This document shows positions 50,093 through 58,491 of a stretch of DNA of 64,000 nt, piece after piece. This stretch comes from Hoeflea phototrophica DFL-43. Lineage in GTDB: Bacteria > Pseudomonadota > Alphaproteobacteria > Rhizobiales > Rhizobiaceae. Within the stretch, counting starts at the first letter, position 1, and each line of letters opens with the position of its first letter. Both the position numbers and the translations under genes were made by a program. The stretch covers positions 1-64,000 of the forward strand of contig NZ_CM002917.1 of NCBI RefSeq assembly GCF_000154705.2, written 5' to 3'. The notes beneath the pieces are model-generated. The model did not search any database. It had not been told where the DNA came from and saw nothing but the letters and a program-made list of their open reading frames with translations.

Positions 50093-51295
50093 TTGCAACC
50101 ATTCACTGGCAGTTTCACGCAACAGGAAGCTCTGGACGACGAGGCCATTCTGGCCGCGACAGAAGTGCTGCGCTCGGGCCGTCTCCATCGTTACAACACG
50201 GTTGCGGATGAACTTTCCCAGGCCTCGCAACTCGAACAGGCTTTCGCTGCCTATCAGGGGTCCCGCTATTGCCTGGCCTGTGCCTCCGGCGGTTACGCCA
50301 TGGCTATTGCCCTGCGCGCCGCAGGCCTCCAGCAGGGCGAAGCAGTCCTGACAAATGGGTTCACGCTGGCGCCGGTACCAGGCGCCATCACGGCGGCAGG
50401 TGGCAAGCCGCTGCTGGTTGAAATCACCGAGGATATGGTGATCGATCTTGCCGATCTTGAGCGCAAGGCGCTTGAAAGCCAGGCCCGGTTCCTGTTGCTG
50501 TCGAACATGCGTGGCCATCTCGCCGACATGGACCACCTGTCCGAGATTGTCCGCAAACATGGCCTTATCCTGATCGAGGATTGCGCCCACACCATGGGCG
50601 CGGCCTGGAATGGTATCAAAAGCGGCAATTTCGGGTTGGCCGGTTGTTTTTCCACCCAGACCTACAAACATCTCAATTCCGGCGAGGGTGGATTGCTGAC
50701 CTCGGATGATCCGGAATTCATGGCCCGTGCCATCATCCTGTCAGGCTCCTACATGCTTTATGAGCGGCATGGCGCAGCGCCGCCACCGCAGGTGTTCGAG
50801 CAGGTCCGGCTCGAAACCCCCAACATGTCGGGCCGCATGGACAATCTGCGTGCCGCCATCCTGCTGCCCCAGCTCGCGCGGCTTGATGAGTCCATCGAGC
50901 GCTGGAACCAGCGATACCGTGAGGTTGAACAGGGCCTCGCAGGCGTCTATGGCCTTTTGCTTCGGCACCGGCCCGATCAGGAAAGTTTTGTCGGCAGCTC
51001 GATTCAGTTCCGACTGCCTGGAATCGATGCTGCCGCAGCGCGCACCTTCGTCGCGGATGCCAAGGCGCTCGGTGTGGAGCTCAAGTGGTTTGGCAATGAT
51101 GATCCGGTCGGCTTCACCTCGAACCACCACAGCTGGCGCTATGTCGAGGCGCAGCCTCTTCCCGGTACTGACCGGGTCCTTGCGGGCCTGTTCGACATGC
51201 GGTTGCCGTTGACCTTCTCGCTCGAGGATTGCCGTCATGTTGCCGCGATCATCGCTCACTGTGCCGCTCCCTGGGCTATGGCCCAGGCCTCCTGA
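50093..51295 (+). CDS. DegT/DnrJ/EryC1/StrS-family PLP aminotransferase
   Basis: A 400-residue PLP enzyme of the sugar-aminotransferase fold. The aspartate that holds the PLP ring nitrogen is in ILIEDCAHTMGA, and the Schiff-base Lys in FSTQTYKHLNSGEGG. The start is a TTG at 50093 with GGAG eight bases before it; no ATG start fits. Relatives aminate keto-sugars in cell-surface or antibiotic sugars, but no other such gene is near. It lies directly upstream of xsc in the same direction, 120 bases apart. A role in taurine or alanine metabolism, or in making a sulfonated or amino sugar, is only conjecture. Confidence 0.8.
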   Translation: MQPFTGSFTQQEALDDEAILAATEVLRSGRLHRYNTVADELSQASQLEQAFAAYQGSRYCLACASGGYAMAIALRAAGLQQGEAVLTNGFTLAPVPGAITAAGGKPLLVEITEDMVIDLADLERKALESQARFLLLSNMRGHLADMDHLSEIVRKHGLILIEDCAHTMGAAWNGIKSGNFGLAGCFSTQTYKHLNSGEGGLLTSDDPEFMARAIILSGSYMLYERHGAAPPPQVFEQVRLETPNMSGRMDNLRAAILLPQLARLDESIERWNQRYREVEQGLAGVYGLLLRHRPDQESFVGSSIQFRLPGIDAAAARTFVADAKALGVELKWFGNDDPVGFTSNHHSWRYVEAQPLPGTDRVLAGLFDMRLPLTFSLEDCRHVAAIIAHCAAPWAMAQAS

Positions 51296-51315
51296 AGCGC
51301 GCGCCCTGAACCGAG

Positions 51316-51358
51316 CTGGTCGGCCCGGAAAACTGGCGTAGCGACGCGGCCAAACTGG
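51316..51358. promoter_or_regulatory. CTGG repeats upstream of xsc (TauR-type sites)
   Basis: CTGG cores occur at 51316, 51333 and 51355, the last two inside AACTGG and 22 bases apart. TauR of Rhodobacter binds direct repeats with a CTGGA-type core, and a similar spacing is seen before tauA and tpa (56343-56440). This is the probable xsc promoter region. The repeats are short, so chance occurrence is possible. Confidence 0.45.
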
Positions 51359-51415
51359 CCCTAGAGACTACCATGCCAGATGTGGTTTTTAACTCGTCAT
51401 CAAGAGGAGTGTCCT

Positions 51416-53200
51416 ATGCCTAAAATGACCACCGAAGAAGCATTCGTGAAAGTGCTTCAGATGCACGGAATCGAGCATGCTTTCGGCATCATCGGTTCGG
51501 CCATGATGCCGGTCTCCGATCTGTTTCCCAGTGCCGGAATTGCGTTCTGGGACTGCGCCCATGAAACCAATGCAGGCCTCATGTGTGACGGGTTTATCCG
51601 TTCCACCGGCAAGATGGCCATGGCCATCGCCCAGAACGGCCCCGGCGTCACCGGCTTCGTCACTCCGGTCAAGACGGCCTACTGGAATCACACACCGATG
51701 CTCCTAATCACGCCGCAGGCGGCCAACAAGACCATCGGCCAGGGCGGATTTCAGGAAATGGAGCAGATGCGCCTGTTTGCCGATTGCGTCTGCTATCAGG
51801 AAGAAGTGCGTGATGCTTCCCGCATTCCCGAAGTGCTCAACCGTGTCATCATGAAGGCGTGGCGCGGATCGGCGCCTGCACAGATGAACATTCCGCGGGA
51901 TATGTGGACCCAGGTGATTGATGTCGAATTGCCGCAGGTAGTGCGCTTCGAGCGGCCTGCTGGTGGCGATCAGGCCATTTCGGATGCGGCCGCGCTGCTG
52001 TCCAAGGCGCAGTTCCCGGTGATCCTCTCCGGTGCCGGCGTGGTGCTTTCGGGCGCGATCCCTGATCTGGTCAAGCTGGCCGAGCGGCTCGACGCCCCGG
52101 TCTGCTCGAACTATCAGCACAATGACAGCTTCCCCGGCTCGCACCGCCTTGCCGTAGGTCCGCTGGGCTACAACGGCTCGAAGGCGGCGATGGAACTGAT
52201 CGCCAAGGCCGATGTCGTGCTGGCGCTCGGAACCAGGCTCAATCCGTTCTCCACCCTGCCGGGCTATGGCATCGACTATTGGCCGAAGGATGCGGAGGTC
52301 ATTCAGGTCGACATCAATGCCGATCGCATCGGGCTGACCAAGAAGGTCACAGTGGGCATCGAAGGTGATGCGACAAAGGTGGCGCGCGCCATCCTTGCCC
52401 AGCTTTCCGATGATGCCGGCGACGCCGGACGGGAAGACCGCCGCAACCTGGTGTCGCTGACCAAATCCCGCTGGGCTCAGGAACTCTCATCGCTCGACCA
52501 TGAGGAAGACGATCCGGGCACCTCCTGGAACGAGGAATCCCGCAAGCGCGACGCCGATCTTATGTCACCGCGTCAGGCCTGGCGGGCGATCCAGTCATCG
52601 CTCCCCAAGGACGCGATCATTTCATCGGACATTGGCAACAACTGCGCGATCGGCAACGCCTATCCAAGCTTTGAGCAGGGCCGCAAATATCTTGCTCCGG
52701 GCCTGTTCGGTCCTTGCGGATATGGTTTCCCCTCGATTCTCGGCGCAAAGATCGGGCAGCCTGATGTGCCGGTGATCGGGTTCTCCGGTGATGGCGCCTT
52801 CGGGATTTCCATGAACGAGATGACCGCTTGCGGCCGTGACGAATGGCCTGCCATCACCATGGTGATCTTCCGCAACTACCAATGGGGTGCGGAAAAGCGC
52901 AACACGACGCTCTGGTATGATAACAATTTCGTCGGCACGGAGCTCGATCGAGACACCTCCTATGCGGCAATTGCCGAGGCCTGTGGCGCCAAGGGTGTGG
53001 TTGTCAACAGTCAGCAAAGCCTCACCGAGGAGCTGGCCAAGGCGGTTGAGCGGCAGATGAAGGATGGAGAGACCACCTTCATCGAGGTAATCCTCAATCA
53101 GGAGCTTGGCGAACCGTTCCGTCGCGATGCCATGAAGAAGCCGGTCGTGGTCGCGGGCATAAGCCGCGATGACATGCGCCCGCAGCAGGGCGCTGTATGA
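51416..53200 (+). CDS. xsc: sulfoacetaldehyde acetyltransferase
   Basis: A 594-residue thiamine diphosphate enzyme that turns sulfoacetaldehyde and phosphate into acetyl phosphate and sulfite, the carbon-sulfur cleavage of taurine and isethionate breakdown. The ThDP Glu is in WDCAHETNAG, and the metal motif runs GDGAFGISMNEM to FRN. The N-terminal TTEEAFVKVLQMHGIEHAFG and YWNHTPMLLITPQAANKTIG stretches are typical of Xsc and not of acetolactate synthases. AGGAG lies seven bases before the ATG at 51416. No pta gene follows, unlike in many xsc operons. Confidence 0.96.
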   Translation: MPKMTTEEAFVKVLQMHGIEHAFGIIGSAMMPVSDLFPSAGIAFWDCAHETNAGLMCDGFIRSTGKMAMAIAQNGPGVTGFVTPVKTAYWNHTPMLLITPQAANKTIGQGGFQEMEQMRLFADCVCYQEEVRDASRIPEVLNRVIMKAWRGSAPAQMNIPRDMWTQVIDVELPQVVRFERPAGGDQAISDAAALLSKAQFPVILSGAGVVLSGAIPDLVKLAERLDAPVCSNYQHNDSFPGSHRLAVGPLGYNGSKAAMELIAKADVVLALGTRLNPFSTLPGYGIDYWPKDAEVIQVDINADRIGLTKKVTVGIEGDATKVARAILAQLSDDAGDAGREDRRNLVSLTKSRWAQELSSLDHEEDDPGTSWNEESRKRDADLMSPRQAWRAIQSSLPKDAIISSDIGNNCAIGNAYPSFEQGRKYLAPGLFGPCGYGFPSILGAKIGQPDVPVIGFSGDGAFGISMNEMTACGRDEWPAITMVIFRNYQWGAEKRNTTLWYDNNFVGTELDRDTSYAAIAEACGAKGVVVNSQQSLTEELAKAVERQMKDGETTFIEVILNQELGEPFRRDAMKKPVVVAGISRDDMRPQQGAV

Positions 53201-53224
53201 TCCACAGCGAGTGAGACCAACCGG

Positions 53225-53250
53225 GATCCCGCCAAGGCGGGGTCTCTTTT
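53225..53250 (+). terminator. rho-independent terminator after xsc
   Basis: GATCCCGCC at 53225-53233 pairs with GGCGGGGTC at 53236-53244 (one G-U pair; the innermost pair probably opens to give a four-base loop), followed by TCTTTT. The convergent tauR gene ends at 53273. Confidence 0.7.
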
Positions 53251-53272
53251 CGTTTCAACAGTGGCGAAGTCT

Positions 53273-54736
53273 TCAGAGACTGGCGATCGTATCGGCGATA
53301 ATATCGATCCCGCCCGGGATCCGGGCGCTGTCGATCGAGGAATAGGCAATGCGGTAGAACCGGTTGCCATCTTCAGGATTTGCGAAGAAGAAGTGGCCCG
53401 GCTCGATCAGCACGCCGCGCTGTTTCACGGCCTCGGCAAGCGCCCTCGCATCGATACGATCCGGCGTTTTCATCCAGAAACTGGAGCCCCCGGATACATC
53501 CGCGCCCGCGATCTGCAGCCCTCGCCGGTCAATAGCCTCCTGCATCACATCACGCCGCCGCCTGTAGGTCTGGCCCATGCGTGCCACAAGCGCATCAAAA
53601 TGACCAAGCGAAAGGAAGTTCGCCACCGTGCGTTGGAGATGGCCCGGCGGATGCCGGACGACCACCATGCGCAGTGCCCGCGCTTCGCGGATGAACGTCT
53701 CCGAGCCAACGATGTATCCGAGCCGCAGTCCGGGAAACAGGGATTTGGAGAAGGAACCGACATAGATCACCCGGCCTTCTTCATCGAGTGATTTAAGCGC
53801 CGGGGCAGGCGGGTTGAGAAACGACATTTCGAACTCGTAGTCATCTTCAACCACGATAAAGTCGTTCCGCGCGGCCATTTCCAGAAGCGCCTGCCGTCGC
53901 TCGAGCGGCATTGTCACACTTGTCGGGCAATGATGACTTGGTGTGGTGAACACAACATCGGTTTCCGGTGGAACCGAATCAAGACACATGCCGGCGTGAT
54001 CGACCGGCACATTGACGACATTGCAGCGCGCCAGATTGAGCGCTGCCCGCAAGCCCGGATAGCCGGGATTTTCCATCACTGCCGTACGCCGTTGGTTGAG
54101 CAGCACCTTGGCGGCCATCCACAGCGCGTTCTGGCCTCCCATGGTGATTAGAATCTGTTCGGGCTTTGCCTGAATGCCGCGCCGCGGTAGGGTGTTGAGA
54201 GCGATGTATTTGACCAGCTCGGGGTCGTCACGCTCATAGCTGTCGGCAGTCACCGTTTCAAATTCACGTTTGCCCAGCGCCTGGAGTGCGCATTGCCGCC
54301 AGTTGCTGTGATCGAAGATCTTCTCGTCAGCCTGGCCGTAGATAAAGGGATAGGGATAGCTGCGCCAGTCGACCGGCTTTTCCACCAGCACCTGGCCCGA
54401 ATAGCGTTGGGCGATGGCCCGGCCCCAGTCGACCGAATCCGATGTTACACCCGTCAGCGATTCAAAACGGGTGCGTTGCGGGGCCGTCGGCGACACATAA
54501 TAGCCCGAGCGGCCCTTGGCGATCAGGTAATCATCGGAAACCAGCTCGCTATAGGCAAGCGTCACAGTGATCCGGCTGATGCCGAGATGGGCGGCGAGCT
54601 TGCGGCTCGAGGGCAATTTGGAGCCGGGGTTGAATCGTCCCGACAGCACGCCTTCGCTGATCATCCGCTGGATCTTCTGTTGCAGCGTGCCTTCGAATTT
54701 AGGGTCGAGAAAAAACGTATCTATCGGGATCGACAT
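53273..54736 (-). CDS. tauR: MocR/GntR-family taurine regulator TauR
   Basis: A 487-residue MocR regulator: a GntR winged helix at residues 12-80 (SSRKLAAHLGISRITVTLAYSEL is its recognition part) joined to an aminotransferase-like domain from about 120. The PLP Lys is kept in VGSFSKSLFPG. In Rhodobacter, TauR activates the taurine genes when taurine is present, probably sensing it through PLP. The ATG at 54736 (MSIPIDTFF) gives the usual domain start. It lies downstream of tpa on the same strand. Confidence 0.92.
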   Translation of the reverse strand: MSIPIDTFFLDPKFEGTLQQKIQRMISEGVLSGRFNPGSKLPSSRKLAAHLGISRITVTLAYSELVSDDYLIAKGRSGYYVSPTAPQRTRFESLTGVTSDSVDWGRAIAQRYSGQVLVEKPVDWRSYPYPFIYGQADEKIFDHSNWRQCALQALGKREFETVTADSYERDDPELVKYIALNTLPRRGIQAKPEQILITMGGQNALWMAAKVLLNQRRTAVMENPGYPGLRAALNLARCNVVNVPVDHAGMCLDSVPPETDVVFTTPSHHCPTSVTMPLERRQALLEMAARNDFIVVEDDYEFEMSFLNPPAPALKSLDEEGRVIYVGSFSKSLFPGLRLGYIVGSETFIREARALRMVVVRHPPGHLQRTVANFLSLGHFDALVARMGQTYRRRRDVMQEAIDRRGLQIAGADVSGGSSFWMKTPDRIDARALAEAVKQRGVLIEPGHFFFANPEDGNRFYRIAYSSIDSARIPGGIDIIADTIASL

Positions 54737-54864
54737 ACAGACATCCAGCCGGTTTTGGCCAGCATATCCCGCCACTTGGCGCTTAGGAAGGGGCGCACGC
54801 AAAACACGCGTCTGCGTGGCGCGCGGCTTTGAAATTCCGGTGGTCAGATCCGCGTGTCCTCTGG

Positions 54865-56259
54865 TCAGCCGAACACCCGCGTCAACGCCTGGTCGACACT
54901 GTCGGTGATCCTGTCGATGTCGTCGGCGGTGGCAATCAGGGCCGGGCTGAAACACAGCGTATTGTTAAAGCCGGGAAGCGAGCGGTTGGTCGCACCGATG
55001 ATGATGCCCTGGCCCATGCAATCGGCAACGACTGCCTGAACCTTCTTTTCTTCGGCAGGCTCTCGGCTGGTGCGGTCGGAGACCAATTCGGCACCCAGGA
55101 ACAGCCCCTTGCCGCGAACATCGCCGATCACGGCGTGCTTGTCCTGGAGCGCACGAAGATTGTCCAGCATTCGTGCACCCATGGCCTGGGTGTTTTCGAT
55201 CAGGTTCTCATCCTCGATGATCCGCATGTTCTCAAGCGCTGCTGCCGGGCCGGCCGCGCAACCGCCAAAGGTGGAGATATCCCGGAAATAGGACATTGGA
55301 TCTGACGGATCATCCTTGAACTGTTCGAACACCGCCTCGGTGGTAACGGTGCAGGAAATGGCCGCATAGCCGGACGCCACGCCCTTGGCCATGGTGACAA
55401 AATCCGGCTTTACACCGTAGTGCTGATAGCCGAACCATTCACCCGTCCGGCCAACACCGCAGACCACTTCGTCGATATGAAGCAAAATGTCGTATTTGCG
55501 GCAGATTTCCTGGACCCGCGGCCAATATCCTTCCGGCGGTGTGATGACGCCGCCGCCTGCGGTGATCGGTTCTAGGCACAAACCGCCGACCGTGTCCGGG
55601 CCTTCGCGCAGAATCACCTCTTCGATGGCGTTGGCCGCCGCTTCGCCATAGCTCTCGGCGTCCGGAAACTGATTGCGGTATTCGAGGCAATGCGGAACCT
55701 TCACGAAGCCCGGCGCCATCGGACCATACTGCTCCGCCCGCTGCGGCTGTCCACCGGCTGACAGTGTGGCGAGCGTGGTGCCGTGATAATCGCGGTCGCG
55801 ATAGAGAATCTTGTACTTCCTGCCGCCGTGGTGGCGGTGCGAGATCTGGCGGATCATCTTGAACGCCTTCTCATTTGCCTCTGACCCGGAGTTTGAATAG
55901 TAAACCCGGCTCATTCCCGGCATCTTCTCGATCAGCTTCTGCGCGAAAAGCGCACCGGGGATCGAACCGGCGCTGTTGGCGAAATAGTTCATCTTCACAA
56001 GCTGGTCGCGCACTGCATTGGCAATGCTCTCGCGCCCGTAGCCGACATTGACCGTCCAGACACCACCGGAGACGGCATCGAGATGCTCCTTGCCGGTCGC
56101 ATCCCAAACACGCATGCCGCGGCCTTCGACCATGATCCTCGGATCGACCGTCTCGAACGGCTTGTGCTGGATCAGGTGATGCCAAACATGGTTCTTGTCG
56201 GCATCAATGACCGCCTGAATGTCATTGGGCTGAATTCCGGATTGAATGGGCATGTTCAT
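54865..56259 (-). CDS. tpa: taurine:pyruvate aminotransferase
   Basis: A 464-residue class III PLP aminotransferase. It transfers the amino group of taurine to pyruvate, giving sulfoacetaldehyde (the Xsc substrate) and alanine. The PLP-cofactor Asp lies in LLHIDEVVCGVGRTG, and the PLP Lys in DFVTMAKGVASGY. The N-terminal HLIQHKPFE and AVSGGVWTVNVGYGRE stretches fit Tpa. The ATG at 56259 follows AAGGG by seven bases. It is divergent from tauABC and precedes tauR. Confidence 0.93.
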   Translation of the reverse strand: MNMPIQSGIQPNDIQAVIDADKNHVWHHLIQHKPFETVDPRIMVEGRGMRVWDATGKEHLDAVSGGVWTVNVGYGRESIANAVRDQLVKMNYFANSAGSIPGALFAQKLIEKMPGMSRVYYSNSGSEANEKAFKMIRQISHRHHGGRKYKILYRDRDYHGTTLATLSAGGQPQRAEQYGPMAPGFVKVPHCLEYRNQFPDAESYGEAAANAIEEVILREGPDTVGGLCLEPITAGGGVITPPEGYWPRVQEICRKYDILLHIDEVVCGVGRTGEWFGYQHYGVKPDFVTMAKGVASGYAAISCTVTTEAVFEQFKDDPSDPMSYFRDISTFGGCAAGPAAALENMRIIEDENLIENTQAMGARMLDNLRALQDKHAVIGDVRGKGLFLGAELVSDRTSREPAEEKKVQAVVADCMGQGIIIGATNRSLPGFNNTLCFSPALIATADDIDRITDSVDQALTRVFG

Positions 56260-56605
56260 GGTCGGACCCTTTTGCTCGCGAGGCTGGCGAAAAACCTCAC
56301 CTGAAGAGAACAATCGCTTTGGTTTCCGGCGTTTCGATAGGGCCAGTGAATCCCGACCCATAGAGCCAGCCAATAAGGCCAGCAAAACCAGCGAACTAGA
56401 TGAATTTTCTGAACTGGTACAGTGGAAGGTGCGGAATTGGCGCTATGGCTTTCGTCCTTTGGTTGATCGACTTTGAGCTCTTGACGCCAAAAACAAAGTC
56501 TAAGATCGTCAAAGAAAACGGGAACAGTGCCGGTCGTGCAAGCGATGACGGCGTACATGTGCAGAGTCCGTCGGGGTGGTCCGGCGACGACAAGGGAGTG
56601 TCCTT
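56260..56605. promoter_or_regulatory. divergent tpa/tauA control region with repeated TauR-type sites
   Basis: This 346-base gap contains no supported gene. In minus orientation, CCAG cores start at 56343, 56366 and 56388, with steps of 23 and 22 bases (one more at 56379). In plus orientation, AACTGG starts at 56412 and AATTGG at 56435, 23 bases apart. The two-turn spacing and the CTGG core fit direct repeats bound by the MocR regulator TauR. The plus-facing pair would serve tauA, and the minus-facing set tpa-tauR. Confidence 0.55.
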
Positions 56606-57598
56606 ATGAAAATTGCTTCAAGAATGTCCTCATTGCTGGCTGGTATCGCCATGGTCGCGGTAGCCTCGGCTGCCAAGGCCGAGGAGATCACCGTCGGTTA
56701 CTTCCTGGAATGGCCAATGCCGTTTCAGTTCGCCAAAGCCACGGGTCTTTATGACGAAGCGCTTGGCATGAAGGTCAACTGGAAATCCTTCGATGCGGGA
56801 ACCGCTATGTCGGCCGCCATGGCCTCCGGTGACGTGCAGATCTCGGTGAGCCAGGGCGTGCCGCCTTTCGTGGTCGCGACCTCAGCCGGCCAGGATCTGC
56901 AGATCGCCGATATTGCCGTGGTCTACAACGACAACGACAATTGCGTGGTCAAGGAAGAGCTGGAAATCACCAAGGAAAATGCGAAGGAACTGGAAGGCAA
57001 GAAGGCTGGCGTGCCGATCGGCACCGCAGCGCATTACGGCTTCCTCAAGCAGATGGAATATTTCGGCGTTGACGTGTCGACCATGGAAGTTGTCGACATG
57101 GCTCCGCCAGATGGTGCCGCTGCTTTCGCTCAGGGCAGCCTCGACATGGTCTGCGGCTGGGGCGGTTCGCTGCGCCGCATGGTCGAACATGGCAACGTGC
57201 TGCTGACCGGCGCGGAGAAGGACGAAATCGGTATCTCCGTCTATGACGTGACGTCGGTTCCTGCTTCCTTTGCCGCAGAAAACAGCGATGTTCTGGCCAA
57301 GTTCCTCAAGGTGACCGCTGACATGAACGCCAAATGGCTCACCGATTCAGCCGAAATGCTGCCGGTGATCGCCAAGGATGCAGGCATGTCCGAAGAGGAC
57401 ACCGCAGCGACACTTGCCGGGTTCCAGTTCCCCACGGTTGAGGATCAGCTTTCCGACAAATGGCTTGGTGGCGCGACCCAAACGTTCCTCAAGGGCGTTG
57501 GCGACTTCTTCAAGGCCCAGGGCAACATCCCCGCCTCCCGTGACACCTATGATGGTGCCGTGACCACGGATGCCCTTTCTTCTGCGTCGCAGATGTAA
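56606..57598 (+). CDS. tauA: taurine ABC transporter substrate-binding protein
   Basis: A 330-residue periplasmic binding protein. Residues 1-25 are a signal peptide with likely cleavage after AKA (SLLAGIAMVAVASAAKA). The mature part starts EEITVGYFLEWPMPFQFAKA and has the TauA/SsuA type of ligand fold. The position next to tpa and xsc supports taurine as ligand. AGGGAG lies seven bases before the ATG at 56606. A strong hairpin follows the gene. Confidence 0.93.
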   Translation: MKIASRMSSLLAGIAMVAVASAAKAEEITVGYFLEWPMPFQFAKATGLYDEALGMKVNWKSFDAGTAMSAAMASGDVQISVSQGVPPFVVATSAGQDLQIADIAVVYNDNDNCVVKEELEITKENAKELEGKKAGVPIGTAAHYGFLKQMEYFGVDVSTMEVVDMAPPDGAAAFAQGSLDMVCGWGGSLRRMVEHGNVLLTGAEKDEIGISVYDVTSVPASFAAENSDVLAKFLKVTADMNAKWLTDSAEMLPVIAKDAGMSEEDTAATLAGFQFPTVEDQLSDKWLGGATQTFLKGVGDFFKAQGNIPASRDTYDGAVTTDALSSASQM

Positions 57599-57618
57599 GT
57601 CAAAACAATGATCCATGG

Positions 57619-57644
57619 ATGTCCCGGCCAATCGGCCGGGACAT
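57619..57644 (+). promoter_or_regulatory. intercistronic hairpin between tauA and tauB
   Basis: ATGTCCCGGCC at 57619-57629 pairs perfectly with GGCCGGGACAT at 57634-57644 around a four-base loop. No T run follows, so it is not a simple terminator. Such hairpins after a binding-protein gene usually protect its mRNA 3' end, raising TauA levels over TauBC. Confidence 0.6.
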
Positions 57645-57684
57645 CCGGCCACGGCAATTCCTCTTCCGTGCGATTGGAGCAACC

Positions 57685-58491
57685 ATGGGCGACCTGGTTA
57701 TCGACAAATTATCCATGCGCTTTGATCTGCCTGACGGCGGTTCGGTGCAGGCACTTCAAGACGTATCTTTAAAACTTGCAAAAGGTGAACTGCTCTCGGT
57801 TCTTGGCCCGTCCGGCTGCGGCAAGACCACTCTTCTCAATATTGTTGCCGGGTTTCTGGCGCCAACAGACGGTACGGTTTCGCTCAATGGGGCAACGGTC
57901 ACAGGTCCGGGCCCGGAGCGTGGCATGGTGTTTCAGCAGGGCGCACTCTTCGAATGGATGAACGTCAGGCGCAATATCTCCTTCGGGCCGGACATGGCGG
58001 GGAAACCTGATTCGGAAACGCAGCCCGTTGTCGATCATCTCTTGCGCACCGTGGGCCTTCAGGATTTCGGCAACAAGATGATCTACGAATTGTCGGGTGG
58101 CATGCAACAGCGCGTGGCGCTTGCCCGCTGTCTCGCCAATGATCCCGATGTCATTCTTATGGATGAACCGCTTGGCGCGCTCGATGCACTGACCCGCGAG
58201 AAAATGCAGGGTCTCGTGCTCAAGCTCTGGAAGGAAACCGGCAAGACCATCATTCTGATCACCCACTCGGTGGAAGAGGCCTTGCTGCTTGGTGAAAGAC
58301 TTCTGGTGATGGCGCCGCGGCCCGGCCGTATTCACAAGGAGTATCGCCTTCCCTTTGCCGAAATGGGCGTCGGGCAGGATCTGCGCATGGTCAAGAAAGA
58401 TCCGGCGTTTGGCGAACGCCGTGAGGAAATTCTCGGCATGATCTGGGACATGGAAGAGGAAATCATGGGCCGGCAGGAGGAGCCGGCATGA
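57685..58491 (+). CDS. tauB: taurine ABC transporter ATP-binding protein
   Basis: A 268-residue ABC ATPase of the nitrate/sulfonate/taurine group. Walker A is GPSGCGKTT, the signature YELSGGMQQRVALAR, Walker B VILMDEPLGALDAL, and the switch His lies in LITHSVEEAL. GGAG is six bases before the ATG at 57685. It is coupled to tauC by an ATGA overlap. Confidence 0.95.
   Translation: MGDLVIDKLSMRFDLPDGGSVQALQDVSLKLAKGELLSVLGPSGCGKTTLLNIVAGFLAPTDGTVSLNGATVTGPGPERGMVFQQGALFEWMNVRRNISFGPDMAGKPDSETQPVVDHLLRTVGLQDFGNKMIYELSGGMQQRVALARCLANDPDVILMDEPLGALDALTREKMQGLVLKLWKETGKTIILITHSVEEALLLGERLLVMAPRPGRIHKEYRLPFAEMGVGQDLRMVKKDPAFGERREEILGMIWDMEEEIMGRQEEPA

Noticed and set aside
51416..53200. Acetolactate synthase
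   Set aside because: The ThDP fold is shared, but the N-terminal stretches and the neighbouring tpa and tauABC genes fit sulfoacetaldehyde acetyltransferase.
53273..54736. A second metabolic aminotransferase
   Set aside because: The C-terminal domain is aminotransferase-like, but the N-terminal GntR helix-turn-helix makes it a MocR regulator.
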